Shown here: piece after piece, positions 17,934-26,212 of the stretch
Layout: every line of letters begins with the position of its first letter
Position numbering within the stretch: the first letter of the stretch is position 1
NCBI RefSeq assembly: GCF_001612885.1
Contig: NZ_BDBH01000002.1
Location: 579,475 to 643,474 of the forward strand
Reading direction: 5' to 3'
Length of the DNA: 64,000 bases
Origin: Nocardia harenae NBRC 108248
Lineage (GTDB): Bacteria; Actinomycetota; Actinomycetes; Mycobacteriales; Mycobacteriaceae
Program-made: the position numbers and the translations under genes
The notes under the pieces: model-generated
Told to the model about the DNA's origin: nothing
Seen by the model: only the letters and a program-made list of their open reading frames with translations
Database searches by the model: none

Positions 17934-17980
17934 GTTCTCTCTCCTACGGGTCGTCGGTATGCCTGGCGTGATTCCGCCGG

Positions 17981-19282
17981 TCAGTTACCGGCGGTCTCGA
18001 TGCCCTTCTGCATGCCGATGATCGCGTCGTCCACCGACTTGGTGCCGTTCAGCGCGGCGTAGGCATTGTCCTGCACGGCCTTCGACACCGCCGAGTAGAA
18101 CGGGGTGACCGGGCGCGGCACCGCGCTCGCGATCGACTCCTTGAGCGCGGGCAGGTACGGCATCTGTGCGATCAGGGCGGGGTCGTCGTACATCGAGGCG
18201 CGCACCGAGGGCAGCGCGCCGGAGGCGACGATCTGCTGCGCCTCCTCCGAGATCAGGAAGCGCAGGAAGTCCAGCGAGGTCGCCTTGTTCTTGGAGAAGG
18301 CGCTGATCGCCGCGTTGTAGCCGCCGAGCGTCGAGGCGCCGACGCCGTTGTCGCCGGGCAGCGGGGCCACCCCGAACCTATCCTTGACCTGGGAGGCGTC
18401 GCCGCCCGCCTCACCGAAGAAGTACGGCCAGTTGCGCAGGAAGAGCAGGTTGCCGCTGGCGAAGGCGTTGCCGCTCTCCGGCTCCTTGAAGGTGATCGCC
18501 TCACGCGGGATGTCGCCCGCCTTGTAGGCGTCGACCAGCGTGTTCAGGCCGGCGCGGGCCTGCGGGCTGTCCACCGTCGGGGTCTTGCCGTCCGGGCCGA
18601 CGAAGGTGCCACCGTAGGCATTGATCACCTCGGCGGTGTTCACCGTGAGGCCCTCGTAGGGGGCGAGCTGGCCGGCGTAGCAGCCGATGTTGTTGTCCCG
18701 CGCCACCTGGCACTGGCCGAGCATCTCGGTCCAGGTGCGCGGCGGGGTGGGGACCAGGTCCTTGCGGTAGAAGAGCAGGCCGCCGTTGGTGTTTCGGGGC
18801 GCGGCGTAGAGCGTGCCGTTGTAGGTGGCGCTCGCGACCGTGGGGGAGAGCAGCGCGGCGGTGTCGATGGCGAAGTTGTCCTTCAGCGGCTGGATCCAGC
18901 CCTTGGCCGCGAACTCCGCGGTCCACGGCACGTCGAGCGCGACGACGTCGTACCCGGACTGCTTCGAGCGCATGTGCTCGACCAGGTCGTCGTACTGCTG
19001 GTTGGCGTCGTTGGACTGCTCCTTGAACGTCACCTGCTCGTTCGGGTGGGTGGCGTTCCAGCGTTCGATGATCTGCTTCACCACCCCGGTCTCGGTGGTG
19101 TCCTTGCCCTCCACGTAGGTGATGGGGCCGCGGCCGTCCAGATTCTCCGAGGTCGGATTGCCGCTGTCGCCGCTGGAGCAGCCCGCGGCCATGGTCGCGG
19201 TGAGCAGCGCCGCGGAGGCGATCGCCAGCGACGCCCGCGGTACGAGCGACGAACGAAGGGACGACACCTGCTTCAAAGCCAT
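17981..19282 (-). CDS. lpqY: sugar-binding lipoprotein, LpqY-type
   Basis: 433 residues. The N-terminus has a signal peptide and a lipobox ending in Cys35 (TMAAGC), so the mature protein is anchored to the outer membrane face. The rest is a family 1 extracellular solute-binding fold (DVVALDVPWTAEFAAKGWIQPL, GLLFYRKDLVPTPPRTWTEM, RNWPYFFGEAG). Position upstream of sugA and sugB supports the LpqY assignment. ATG 19282 has GGGAG about 9 nt upstream; the open frame beyond it is not needed. It is divergent from the DUF2786 gene. Confidence 0.88.
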   Translation of the reverse strand: MALKQVSSLRSSLVPRASLAIASAALLTATMAAGCSSGDSGNPTSENLDGRGPITYVEGKDTTETGVVKQIIERWNATHPNEQVTFKEQSNDANQQYDDLVEHMRSKQSGYDVVALDVPWTAEFAAKGWIQPLKDNFAIDTAALLSPTVASATYNGTLYAAPRNTNGGLLFYRKDLVPTPPRTWTEMLGQCQVARDNNIGCYAGQLAPYEGLTVNTAEVINAYGGTFVGPDGKTPTVDSPQARAGLNTLVDAYKAGDIPREAITFKEPESGNAFASGNLLFLRNWPYFFGEAGGDASQVKDRFGVAPLPGDNGVGASTLGGYNAAISAFSKNKATSLDFLRFLISEEAQQIVASGALPSVRASMYDDPALIAQMPYLPALKESIASAVPRPVTPFYSAVSKAVQDNAYAALNGTKSVDDAIIGMQKGIETAGN

Positions 19283-19395
19283 CGCGAACACTCCCGGGTC
19301 GAGACGTGAGCGGCGGCACATCAGCCGACGCACAAGGCAAGATACATGGTGTTCACCGGGAGCGCTGGAGCGCATTCCCCTTCGGCCCCGCTCGC

Positions 19396-19401
19396 TAGGC
19401 T
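19396..19401 (+). promoter_or_regulatory. -10 box for a leaderless transcript
   Basis: TAGGCT ends 7 nt before the ATG at 19409; no ribosome-binding site is present. Confidence 0.5.
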
Positions 19402-19408
19402 GGCCAGG

Positions 19409-20245
19409 ATGACTTCGCCGAACGCGGTTCCGGACCGGATGCTCACCCGGATCGGCGGCCTGCTGCGGCAGGCCGAGTCCACCGACAACGAGCACGAGGC
19501 CGAGGCGTTCCTGGCCGCCGCGCAGCGGCTGGCCACCCGCTCCTCGATCGACCTCGCCGTCGCCCGCGCGCACGTGGCGGGCAGGCAGCGGCGCGCCACG
19601 CCGATCCAGCGAGTGATTCCGATCGGCGAGCCGGGCCGGAAAGGTCTGCGCACGTACGTGCAGCTGTTCGTCGCCATCGCCGCGGCCAACGATGTGCGCT
19701 GCGATGTCGCGCGCACCTCCACCCAGGTCTACGCCTACGGCTTCGCCGGCGACATCGACGTCTGCGAGGCGCTGTACACCAGCCTGCTGGTGCAGATGGT
19801 GCGGGCCAGCGACCAGTACATCAAGTCCGGCGGCTACCGCTCGGCCACCGTCGAGAAGGTGGTGGTGCAGAAGCGGCTCGGGCGCACCGTGCGCCGCCGG
19901 GTCGCGGCGCCGGTCGCGCCGGTGACCGCGCGGCTCAACTTCCAGGCGGCGTTCGCGGCGCGGGTCGGCAAGCGGCTCGCCGAGGTCAAGGCCGAGGTGG
20001 TGCGGGACGCCGCGCCCGCCGAGGCCGGTGCGCCAGGCACCGCGCTCGCGCTGCGCGAGAAGGAGCTGGAGCTCACCGACTTCTACCGCAGGACCTCCGA
20101 GGCCAGGGGCACCTGGCGCGGCGCCGCTGCCTCGCTCACCCCGTCCGCCGACGCGCGCAGGGCCGGTGACCGCGCGGGCCGGGTGGCGCGGCTCGGCACC
20201 GCGCCCGAACTCGGCGCCCCGCGCGGCGAGCTGCCCGCGCCGTGA
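19409..20245 (+). CDS. DUF2786 protein
   Basis: 278 residues. The N-terminal 45 residues (RMLTRIGGLLRQAESTDNEHEAEAFLAAAQRLATRSSIDLAVA) are a DUF2786 domain. A central part of DUF7168-like character follows (PIGEPGRKGLRTYVQLFVAIAAANDVRCDVAR), then a low-complexity end. In Actinobacteria this family is commonly encoded next to a HEXXH metallohydrolase, as here. I chose the ATG at 19409 because the TANNNT box is right before it; a start at 19346 would lie upstream of this promoter. The stop TGA overlaps the GTG of the first mini-ORF in the 44-bp repeats. Biochemical role unknown. Confidence 0.8.
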   Translation: MTSPNAVPDRMLTRIGGLLRQAESTDNEHEAEAFLAAAQRLATRSSIDLAVARAHVAGRQRRATPIQRVIPIGEPGRKGLRTYVQLFVAIAAANDVRCDVARTSTQVYAYGFAGDIDVCEALYTSLLVQMVRASDQYIKSGGYRSATVEKVVVQKRLGRTVRRRVAAPVAPVTARLNFQAAFAARVGKRLAEVKAEVVRDAAPAEAGAPGTALALREKELELTDFYRRTSEARGTWRGAAASLTPSADARRAGDRAGRVARLGTAPELGAPRGELPAP

Positions 20246-20377
20246 CCGCGCGGGTTGTGCGGCGCTCCGCCGTCGACGAGGCGCCGTGACCGCGCGGGAT
20301 ATGCGGCGCTCCGCCGTCGACGGGACGCCGTGATCGCGCGGGTTGTGCGGCGCTCCGCCGTCGACGAGGCGCCGTGA
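20242..20377 (+). repeat. 44-bp tandem repeat carrying GTGA-coupled mini-ORFs
   Basis: Units begin GTGACCGCGCG (third copy GTGATCGCGCG) at 20242, 20286 and 20330, and a fourth partial unit at 20374 is the start of the metallohydrolase gene. Each unit encodes a 15-residue ORF (MTARVVRRSAVDEAP, MTARDMRRSAVDGTP, MIARVVRRSAVDEAP) whose TGA overlaps the next GTG by the GTGA arrangement. The peptide resembles the metallohydrolase start MTARDSQRGAVYDAE, so the array seems to come from repeated duplication of that gene's first 44 bp. Confidence 0.9.
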
Positions 20378-20871
20378 CCGCGCGCGATAGCCAGCGTGGC
20401 GCCGTCTACGACGCGGAGCAGCTGGTGCGCGGCGCCTTCGAGCGCGCCGACGAGTTCGGCAACCGCACCGTGGAGGTGTTCGGCTCGCAGCTCACGCTGC
20501 CGGTGGAGCGGCGGTTCGGGTCGGTGGAGTCGGTGGCCGGGTACGTCGAGCGGGTGCTGGCGCTGAACTGGGTGCGGGCGGGGTGGGAGCGGGCGGCGGT
20601 TCCGGTCCGGGTGCGGGCCAGGCGCGGGGCGTCCGCGGCGCACTACGAGCCCGACGGCGCGGTGCTCGCGGTGCCGTTCGAGCGGGTGTGGGCGCTGCGC
20701 GAGCTGGTGGTGCTGCACGAGCTGGCGCACCACCTGGCGCCGTCCGCCGAGCCCGCGCACGGCCCCGCCTTCTGCGCCCGCTACCTGGCGCTCGTGGACG
20801 GGGTGATCGGGCCGGAGGCGGCGCTGCTGCTGCGTTCGGCGCTGCACGGCACCGGGGCCAGGATCGGGTGA
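20374..20871 (+). CDS. HEXXH metallohydrolase, TIGR04338 family
   Basis: 165 residues with the zinc-binding motif HELAH (His115, Glu116, His119) and a later His in the segment AEPAHGPAFC as likely third ligand. The family is small, actinobacterial and usually found beside DUF2786 genes. No signal peptide, so it is probably cytoplasmic. The GTG start is the fourth copy of the 44-bp repeat. A weak GAGG lies 4 nt upstream, so translation may depend on ribosomes arriving from the mini-ORFs. Substrate unknown. Confidence 0.85.
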   Translation: MTARDSQRGAVYDAEQLVRGAFERADEFGNRTVEVFGSQLTLPVERRFGSVESVAGYVERVLALNWVRAGWERAAVPVRVRARRGASAAHYEPDGAVLAVPFERVWALRELVVLHELAHHLAPSAEPAHGPAFCARYLALVDGVIGPEAALLLRSALHGTGARIG

Positions 20872-20963
20872 GGGAGCCGCCCGGCGGGTTCGTGCGGCGC
20901 GCACGGCCCGGCCGGAACCGGTAACCGATCTGTCCGTAACTGTCCGGTATCCGCCGGATCGGT

Positions 20964-21914
20964 CTATCCCCCGACCAGCGCGCGCACCCGCTCCAGCCGA
21001 TCGAGCCACCACCGGGTGCGCTCCGGGTCCGGGTGCCGGTAGCGCTCGAGCAGTTCCGGGTCCGGGGTCGGCGGCACGGCGGGCACCTCCAGGAATCCGT
21101 TCTCCGGCAGCACCGGCTCGGCCAGCACATCCCCGGTGAAGAGCGCGCCGGTGCCGAGCCCGCAGGCGTAATCCAGCTCCGGCAGCGCCCCGGCCAGCGC
21201 CAGCTGCGCCCCGAGCCCGACCCCGGTCTCCAGCGCCGACGACACCACGCACGGCAGCCCCGCCGCCTCCGCCACCCGCAGCGCCCGCCGCACCCCGCCC
21301 AGCGGCGTGCACTTGATCACCGCGATATCGGCGGCCCCCGCCACCGCCACCCGCAGCGGATCCTCCGCGCGCCGAATGGATTCGTCCGCCGCGATCGGCA
21401 CCGTGACCCGGCGGCGCACCGCCGCGAGCTCCTCGATGGTGCGGCACGGCTGCTCCACGTACTCCAGCCCGCCCGCCGCCCGATCCAGCGCCCCGATCCG
21501 GCCGACCGCGGTCTCCACGTCCCACACCGCGTTCGCATCGACCCGCACCGCGCCGCCCGGCCCGAGCGCCGCCCGCACCGCCTCGACCCGCGCGATGTCC
21601 TCCGCGAGCGAGTCCGGGTGGTCGGCGACCTTCACCTTGGCCGTGCCGCAGCCGGATTCGGCCACGATGCGGTGCGCCCGCTCCGGCTCGACCGCGGGCA
21701 CGATGCAGTTCACCGGAATCCGCCTCCGCACCGCCGCCGGCCACCCCTCGTTCGCCTGCTCCAGCGCGGTGGCCAGCCAGTTCGCCGCCTCCCGGTCGTC
21801 GTACTCGGGGAACGGGCAGAACTCCCCCCAGCCGCGCGGCCCCTGCACCAGCACGCCCTCACGCACGGTGATCCCGCGGAACCGGGTGCGCAGCGGAATC
21901 GCGTAAACCAGCAT
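20964..21914 (-). CDS. menC: o-succinylbenzoate synthase
   Basis: Dehydrates SHCHC to o-succinylbenzoate in menaquinone synthesis (EC 4.2.1.113). The 316 residues show the enolase-superfamily signature: AKVKVAD (KxK), metal ligands in VDANAVW, EQPC and AADES, and the second lysine in VIKCTPLGG. The frame continues upstream, but ATG 21914 gives the normal start MLVYAIPLRTRFRG, as in actinobacterial MenC. No other men genes are in the window. Confidence 0.93.
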   Translation of the reverse strand: MLVYAIPLRTRFRGITVREGVLVQGPRGWGEFCPFPEYDDREAANWLATALEQANEGWPAAVRRRIPVNCIVPAVEPERAHRIVAESGCGTAKVKVADHPDSLAEDIARVEAVRAALGPGGAVRVDANAVWDVETAVGRIGALDRAAGGLEYVEQPCRTIEELAAVRRRVTVPIAADESIRRAEDPLRVAVAGAADIAVIKCTPLGGVRRALRVAEAAGLPCVVSSALETGVGLGAQLALAGALPELDYACGLGTGALFTGDVLAEPVLPENGFLEVPAVPPTPDPELLERYRHPDPERTRWWLDRLERVRALVGG

Positions 21915-22005
21915 GCCCGGATTCTGCCCCAGCACCGGAAACTCCCCGCCCCACCTGAGTAGTTTCCCGGTACCCGCGCCCCGCGCCCGCGACCAGTATC
22001 GATGC

Positions 22006-22392
22006 ATGATGACCGCTTATCCGGACCCGCGGTACGACGCTATGCCGCCCCCGCCGCCGAGGAAGCAGCTGAATCCGCTGGATGTGACGCTCGGGGTGGT
22101 TCTGTACTCGGTCGCGCTGGTCCTCGCCGCCTGCTCCGCCTACGCGACGATCTTCTTCGCCTTTGCCGCCGACTCCTGCAGCTACGACGGCAAGAGCTGC
22201 GATTATGTCGGCTCGGGAATGGGCGTCGCCTGGGGCAGCGCGGCGCTCACCGTCGTCATCGGCGCCGTCATGCTGCCGATCGCCGCCTGGCGCCGCTGGC
22301 CGCTCTGGATCTGGGGCGTGATCCCGCTGATCGTCGTCGTGGGCGGCTTCCTCTGGGGCTACAGCATCGTCTCGGCGGGCTTCTCGGCGTGA
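22006..22392 (+). CDS. small membrane protein, three to four helices
   Basis: 128 residues: a Pro-rich cytoplasmic start (MPPPPPRKQLNP), then hydrophobic segments near 34-58, 75-95 and 102-122. Two cysteines lie in the short loop SCSYDGKSC. The family is not recognised. It is divergent from menC and may share its promoter region. The first ATG at 22006 is followed by a second ATG one codon later. Confidence 0.65.
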   Translation: MMTAYPDPRYDAMPPPPPRKQLNPLDVTLGVVLYSVALVLAACSAYATIFFAFAADSCSYDGKSCDYVGSGMGVAWGSAALTVVIGAVMLPIAAWRRWPLWIWGVIPLIVVVGGFLWGYSIVSAGFSA

Positions 22393-22503
22393 CCGGCGTC
22401 GGGTGGCGGGCCGCCGCGGTAGCCGTGCCAACGCTGCTCGCCGCTGCCCTTCGCGGTGTGCGCGCGGCGATTTCGGGTCATGCTGAAGGGGAAGGGGGGC
22501 GAC

Positions 22504-22869
22504 ATGGCACGGTTCGACAAGCGGCGACCGGAGTGGCGCGACCCCCGCCCGGCGTCCCCTTTCGACCTGCTGCGCACCGTCGCGGGCGCCCTGCTCGCGC
22601 TCCTGGTGGCCGGGCTCGCCGTCGCCCTGGTCCCGCTCTACGGCCTCTTCGCCGACGAGAAGCGGGACGGCCTCGGCGAGGTCTGGCCCGCGGCGCTCAT
22701 CGCCTGGGGCGGGCTGGTGTTCGCGGCGGTGGTCGCCGTGTCACACGTGTGGGAGCGAGTGCGGTACGGCAGGCCGATCGGCTGGGGCCCCGTGGTCGCC
22801 GTCCCGGTGATCGTCGAGGCCTGGCTGCTCGGCCTGGTATTCGCACTCGCCCTCGGTGAACTGCGCTGA
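22504..22869 (+). CDS. small membrane protein, three helices
   Basis: 121 residues with three hydrophobic segments (LLRTVAGALLALLVAGLAVAL, WPAALIAWGGLVFAAVVAV, VVAVPVIVEAWLLGLVFALAL). The ATG at 22504 has AAGGGGAAGGGGG upstream and is preferred over in-frame starts at 22456 and 22480. No family is recognised. It is convergent with the thiolase gene, 3 bp away. Confidence 0.65.
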   Translation: MARFDKRRPEWRDPRPASPFDLLRTVAGALLALLVAGLAVALVPLYGLFADEKRDGLGEVWPAALIAWGGLVFAAVVAVSHVWERVRYGRPIGWGPVVAVPVIVEAWLLGLVFALALGELR

Positions 22870-22872
22870 GGG

Positions 22873-24042
22873 TTACAGGGTTTCGAGGATCATGGCGTTC
22901 GCCAGCCCGCCCGCCTCACACATGGTCTGCAACCCGTACCGCCCGCCGCGCTCGCGCAGCGCGTGCACCAGCGTGGTGGTGAGCCGCGCGCCGGAGGCGC
23001 CGAGCGGATGGCCGAGCGCGATGGCGCCGCCGTTCACGTTGACCTTGGCGAGGTCGGCCCCGGTGTCGTCGGCCCAGGCCAGCACCACCGAGGAGAACGC
23101 CTCGTTGATCTCGACCAGGTCCATATCGGCCAGCTCCAGCCCGGCCCGGCTCAGTACCTTGCGGGTCGCCGGGATGACGGCGGTGAGCATGAGCAGCGGA
23201 TCGTCGCCCGCCACGGCGAAGCTGTGCAGCCGGGCCAGCGGGGTGAGTCCCAGCTCGGCGGCCTTGGCGCCGCTCATGATGAGCACCGCCGCGCTGCCGT
23301 CGTTGATCTGGCTGGCATTGGCCGCGGTGATGTTCCAGCCGATCTCCGGGAAGCGCGCCGCGACCGCCTCGTCGTAGTAGGCCGGGCGCAGCCCGCCGAG
23401 CAACTCCAGGCTGCTGCCGGTGCGAATGCCCTCGTCGGTGGCGAGCCCCGCCAGCGGCGCGAGCTCGGCCGCGAAAGCGCCGTTCTTGGTGGCCAGTGCC
23501 GCCCGCTCATGGCTGGCCAGCGCGAACTCGTCCAGCCGGGTGCGGCTCAGCCCCCAGCGCGCGGCGATCAGCTCGGCGCTGATGCCCTGCCCGACCAGCC
23601 CCTCCGGATAGCGGTCGGCGAAGCCGACGCCCAGGATGTCGTCGGCGCCCTGCACGCTCGCGCCCATCGGCACCCGGCTCATGGACTCCACCCCGGCCGC
23701 GATCACCACGTCGTAGGCGCCGGAGATCACGCCCTGCGCCGCGAAGTGCACCGCCTGCTGGCTGCTGCCGCACTGCCGGTCCACCGTGGTGGCGGGCACC
23801 GCCTCCGGGAACCCGGCCGCCAGCACCGCCCTGCGCGTGATGTTCACGCTCTGCTCGCCGGACTGCGTCACCACCCCGCCGATGACGTCGTCCACCAGGG
23901 CCGGATCGATCCCCGCCCGGTGCACCACCTCGCGCAGCGAATGGGCGAGCAGATCGACCGGATGTACCCCGTGCAGCGCGCCCGTCGGCTTGCCCTTGCC
24001 GATCGGAGTGCGGACCGCTTCGACGATGACTGCGTCTCGCAT
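22873..24042 (-). CDS. thiolase (acetyl-CoA C-acyltransferase family)
   Basis: 389 residues with all thiolase landmarks: nucleophile Cys91 (RQCGSSQQAV), GHPLGASGAR with His near 345, and the second Cys near 375 (MCEAGGLANAM). It cleaves or forms 3-ketoacyl-CoA. Substrate cannot be told from sequence; fatty-acid or steroid side-chain breakdown is possible. ATG 24042 has GGAAGGAA upstream. A divergent HxlR regulator shares the 100-bp promoter gap and is the likely controller. Confidence 0.92.
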   Translation of the reverse strand: MRDAVIVEAVRTPIGKGKPTGALHGVHPVDLLAHSLREVVHRAGIDPALVDDVIGGVVTQSGEQSVNITRRAVLAAGFPEAVPATTVDRQCGSSQQAVHFAAQGVISGAYDVVIAAGVESMSRVPMGASVQGADDILGVGFADRYPEGLVGQGISAELIAARWGLSRTRLDEFALASHERAALATKNGAFAAELAPLAGLATDEGIRTGSSLELLGGLRPAYYDEAVAARFPEIGWNITAANASQINDGSAAVLIMSGAKAAELGLTPLARLHSFAVAGDDPLLMLTAVIPATRKVLSRAGLELADMDLVEINEAFSSVVLAWADDTGADLAKVNVNGGAIALGHPLGASGARLTTTLVHALRERGGRYGLQTMCEAGGLANAMILETL

Positions 24043-24132
24043 CGTGCTTCCTTCCGTCCGGGGAGCCGTCTGGCTCTACCTCGACATAGCCAAGTCTCCA
24101 CTCTGGCAATAGTCCGGTCAAGTCAGCGGGGG

Positions 24133-24138
24133 TATGAT
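24133..24138 (+). promoter_or_regulatory. -10 box for a leaderless transcript
   Basis: TATGAT ends 7 nt before the ATG at 24146. Two upstream in-frame ATGs (24134, 24137) fall inside this box. Confidence 0.5.
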
Positions 24139-24145
24139 GTGCGCC

Positions 24146-24640
24146 ATGGCAGCCGTGATGGAAGGACCTCTCGCCGATCTCGCCGCCTGGCGGCCGACCG
24201 AGTGCTCGATCGCCAAGGCGCTGGACATCGTCGGCACCCGGTCGGCGGTGCTCATCATGCGCGAGGCGTATTACGGCACCACCCGCTTCGACGGGTTCGC
24301 CGCTCGGGTCGGGATCACCGACGCGGCCGCGGCTTCGCAGTTGCGCAAACTCGTCGCCGCGGGGTTGCTCGCCAAGGAGCCGTATCGGGAGGAGGGGCAG
24401 CGGACTCGGCACGAGTACGTGCTCACCCCGATGGGTCGGGATCTGCTTCCCGCCGTGCTCGCGCTCCAGCAGTGGGGGGATCGGTACCTACAGCCCGGAC
24501 CTGCGCCGTTGCTGCTTGTCGAGGCGGCGACGGGGGAGTCGGTGCGGGTGGAGGTGCGCAGTGGGTCCGGGGCGGAGATCGGGTTGGAGGAACTGGGGGT
24601 TCAATTGAACGAGGAGTTCGTCCGGAAGTGCCGCCTGTGA
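24146..24640 (+). CDS. HxlR-family transcriptional regulator
   Basis: 164 residues with an HxlR winged helix: CSIAKALDIVGTRSAVLIMREAYYGTTRFDGFAARVGITDAAAASQLRKLVAAGLLAKEPY and HEYVLTPMGRDLLPAV. HxlR proteins sense thiol, quinone or metabolite signals. It is divergent from the thiolase gene, the likely target. The start at 24146 is chosen from the adjacent TATGAT box; the longer frame begins at 24134. Confidence 0.9.
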   Translation: MAAVMEGPLADLAAWRPTECSIAKALDIVGTRSAVLIMREAYYGTTRFDGFAARVGITDAAAASQLRKLVAAGLLAKEPYREEGQRTRHEYVLTPMGRDLLPAVLALQQWGDRYLQPGPAPLLLVEAATGESVRVEVRSGSGAEIGLEELGVQLNEEFVRKCRL

Positions 24641-24653
24641 TCCCTTAACGGTG

Positions 24654-26075
24654 TCACGGTGCGCGGGTGCCTGTGCGGTCGGCGAAGGATCGCAGGCCAG
24701 GCAATGCTGCGGAGTGGGGGTCTTGGAGTAGGTCGAAGGTGATTTGCTGGATGGGCTTGCGGTAGCGGACTTCGTCGGGGGCGGCATGCTCGGCGGCACG
24801 CAGTGCCCCGTAGCACTGTTCGAACTTGCCCCACTGATGGAAGGCACGCGCGACGTCGGACCAGTAGCGGGCGCGAGTTTCGGCAGACCGAATCGAGGCG
24901 GGGTCGATTCGACGCGCGGTGTCGATGGCGGTTCCGGCGTCGCCGAGGACCCTGGCGATGCTGACCTGATAAAGCACGACGGAGCCGGTACCGAATCCGG
25001 CAACGGCGCCGGGGTGGTTGTGCTCGACCTGAGCGGCGGCATGTGCCGCTTCGTCGATGAGCGTCCGCGCGCCGTCTCGGTCGCCCGAGGTGGCGGCGGT
25101 GTAGGCAGCGGTGGACAGCAACGCCGCAAATGTGGCGAGGTTGTTGACGTCCCGGTGTGGTTGTGCCTGGAGTGACGCCGCGGTGTCGAGGATCAGTTGT
25201 GCGGCGGTGTCGGTGTGTCCCGTGCGGCGAAGTACGATCGCCCACGATCGGCGAGCCTGTGCTCGGATGAGGGGGTCGTTGCTGACCTGGGCGGCTTGCA
25301 TCGCACGGTCGGCGGTAGTCCAAGCGAGTTGGTCGTGGCTGAATTTGACGCTGAGTTGAGCAGCGACCACGTAGGCGCGCGCGAGAAGCGCGCTGGTTGC
25401 GGCAATGTCGTTGGTGGTGCCGCTCGAGTGGGTCGCGGTCGCGGTGGACAGCAGCCGGGGCAGGCCGTTGGCGAGTGCGGCGTAGTGCCCGTGGTCGAAC
25501 ATTGATCGGGCGGCCGTGACCTGCTGGTCCAGCTGCCGCAGATGGACCGGGACGCCGGTGGTGGGTGTTGCCAGGAGCGCGCGCTCGAGCTGGTGCAGGG
25601 GGTCGCTTGCCTGGGCTACGCCGGAGGAGGGCGCGACGCCGAGGACGGTGACGGTGCCGGCCAGTCCGGTCAGCAGCGTGCGACGGCGCATGGGTTCGGT
25701 CTCCTCGTCCGGGCCACGGGTGAGCCCGACGATAGCGGGGGGATGCAGGGGGTGCATCGGAAGTCTCGGCGGGTCGGCCACTCCAAGTAGTTCGGGCGGA
25801 AACTGCAGCGCTGCGGCGAGGCTGCGCAGCACGTGCGTGTCGCGCAGTGACTGCTTGCCGCGTTCGAGCCGGGACAGTGTCGAGATGGAGTAGTTGCTGC
25901 GAGCGGCCAACTCGGCGAGGGTGATGTTGTTGGCGCGGCGTACGGCACGGACGACTGCGCCGAGGTCACCTCGGGCCAGAGCATCACGTACCGCGCGGGT
26001 ATCCCAGATCGCGCGGTTGGGTCCATCGTCGCGTTCCTTACTCGGACCGAACTTTGACGGTAGCGACCGCAGCAC
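24654..26075 (-). CDS. XRE-type regulator with TPR-like C-terminal domain
   Basis: 473 residues. Residues 25-45 (IWDTRAVRDALARGDLGAVVRAVR) and the following helix-turn-helix (ITLAELAARSNYSISTLSRLERGKQSL) are typical of actinobacterial XRE regulators. A linker with RRRTLLTGLAGTVTVLG resembles a Tat signal but is probably a connector. The C-terminal 300 residues are helical TPR-like repeats. Such proteins often accompany DUF397 genes, and a DUF397 remnant lies at 28846. GC content is lower than in neighbours, suggesting an acquired island. The GTG at 26075 is the first start; no ribosome site decides it, so the N-terminus is uncertain. The divergent gene at 26213 may be its target. Confidence 0.8.
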   Translation of the reverse strand: MLRSLPSKFGPSKERDDGPNRAIWDTRAVRDALARGDLGAVVRAVRRANNITLAELAARSNYSISTLSRLERGKQSLRDTHVLRSLAAALQFPPELLGVADPPRLPMHPLHPPAIVGLTRGPDEETEPMRRRTLLTGLAGTVTVLGVAPSSGVAQASDPLHQLERALLATPTTGVPVHLRQLDQQVTAARSMFDHGHYAALANGLPRLLSTATATHSSGTTNDIAATSALLARAYVVAAQLSVKFSHDQLAWTTADRAMQAAQVSNDPLIRAQARRSWAIVLRRTGHTDTAAQLILDTAASLQAQPHRDVNNLATFAALLSTAAYTAATSGDRDGARTLIDEAAHAAAQVEHNHPGAVAGFGTGSVVLYQVSIARVLGDAGTAIDTARRIDPASIRSAETRARYWSDVARAFHQWGKFEQCYGALRAAEHAAPDEVRYRKPIQQITFDLLQDPHSAALPGLRSFADRTGTRAP

Positions 26076-26212
26076 GCACTACGCCAGCGGTTTTGCAGAT
26101 CTCGCAACAGCTTTCCGTGTGCCGCAAAGCGCGTGGTCACCGAGCGCGGGTTCGTTGTCTTCTGATAGGCGCTGTGGCAGCACACCCGTCTCGCCGCGGC
26201 GCAGGAGGAATC

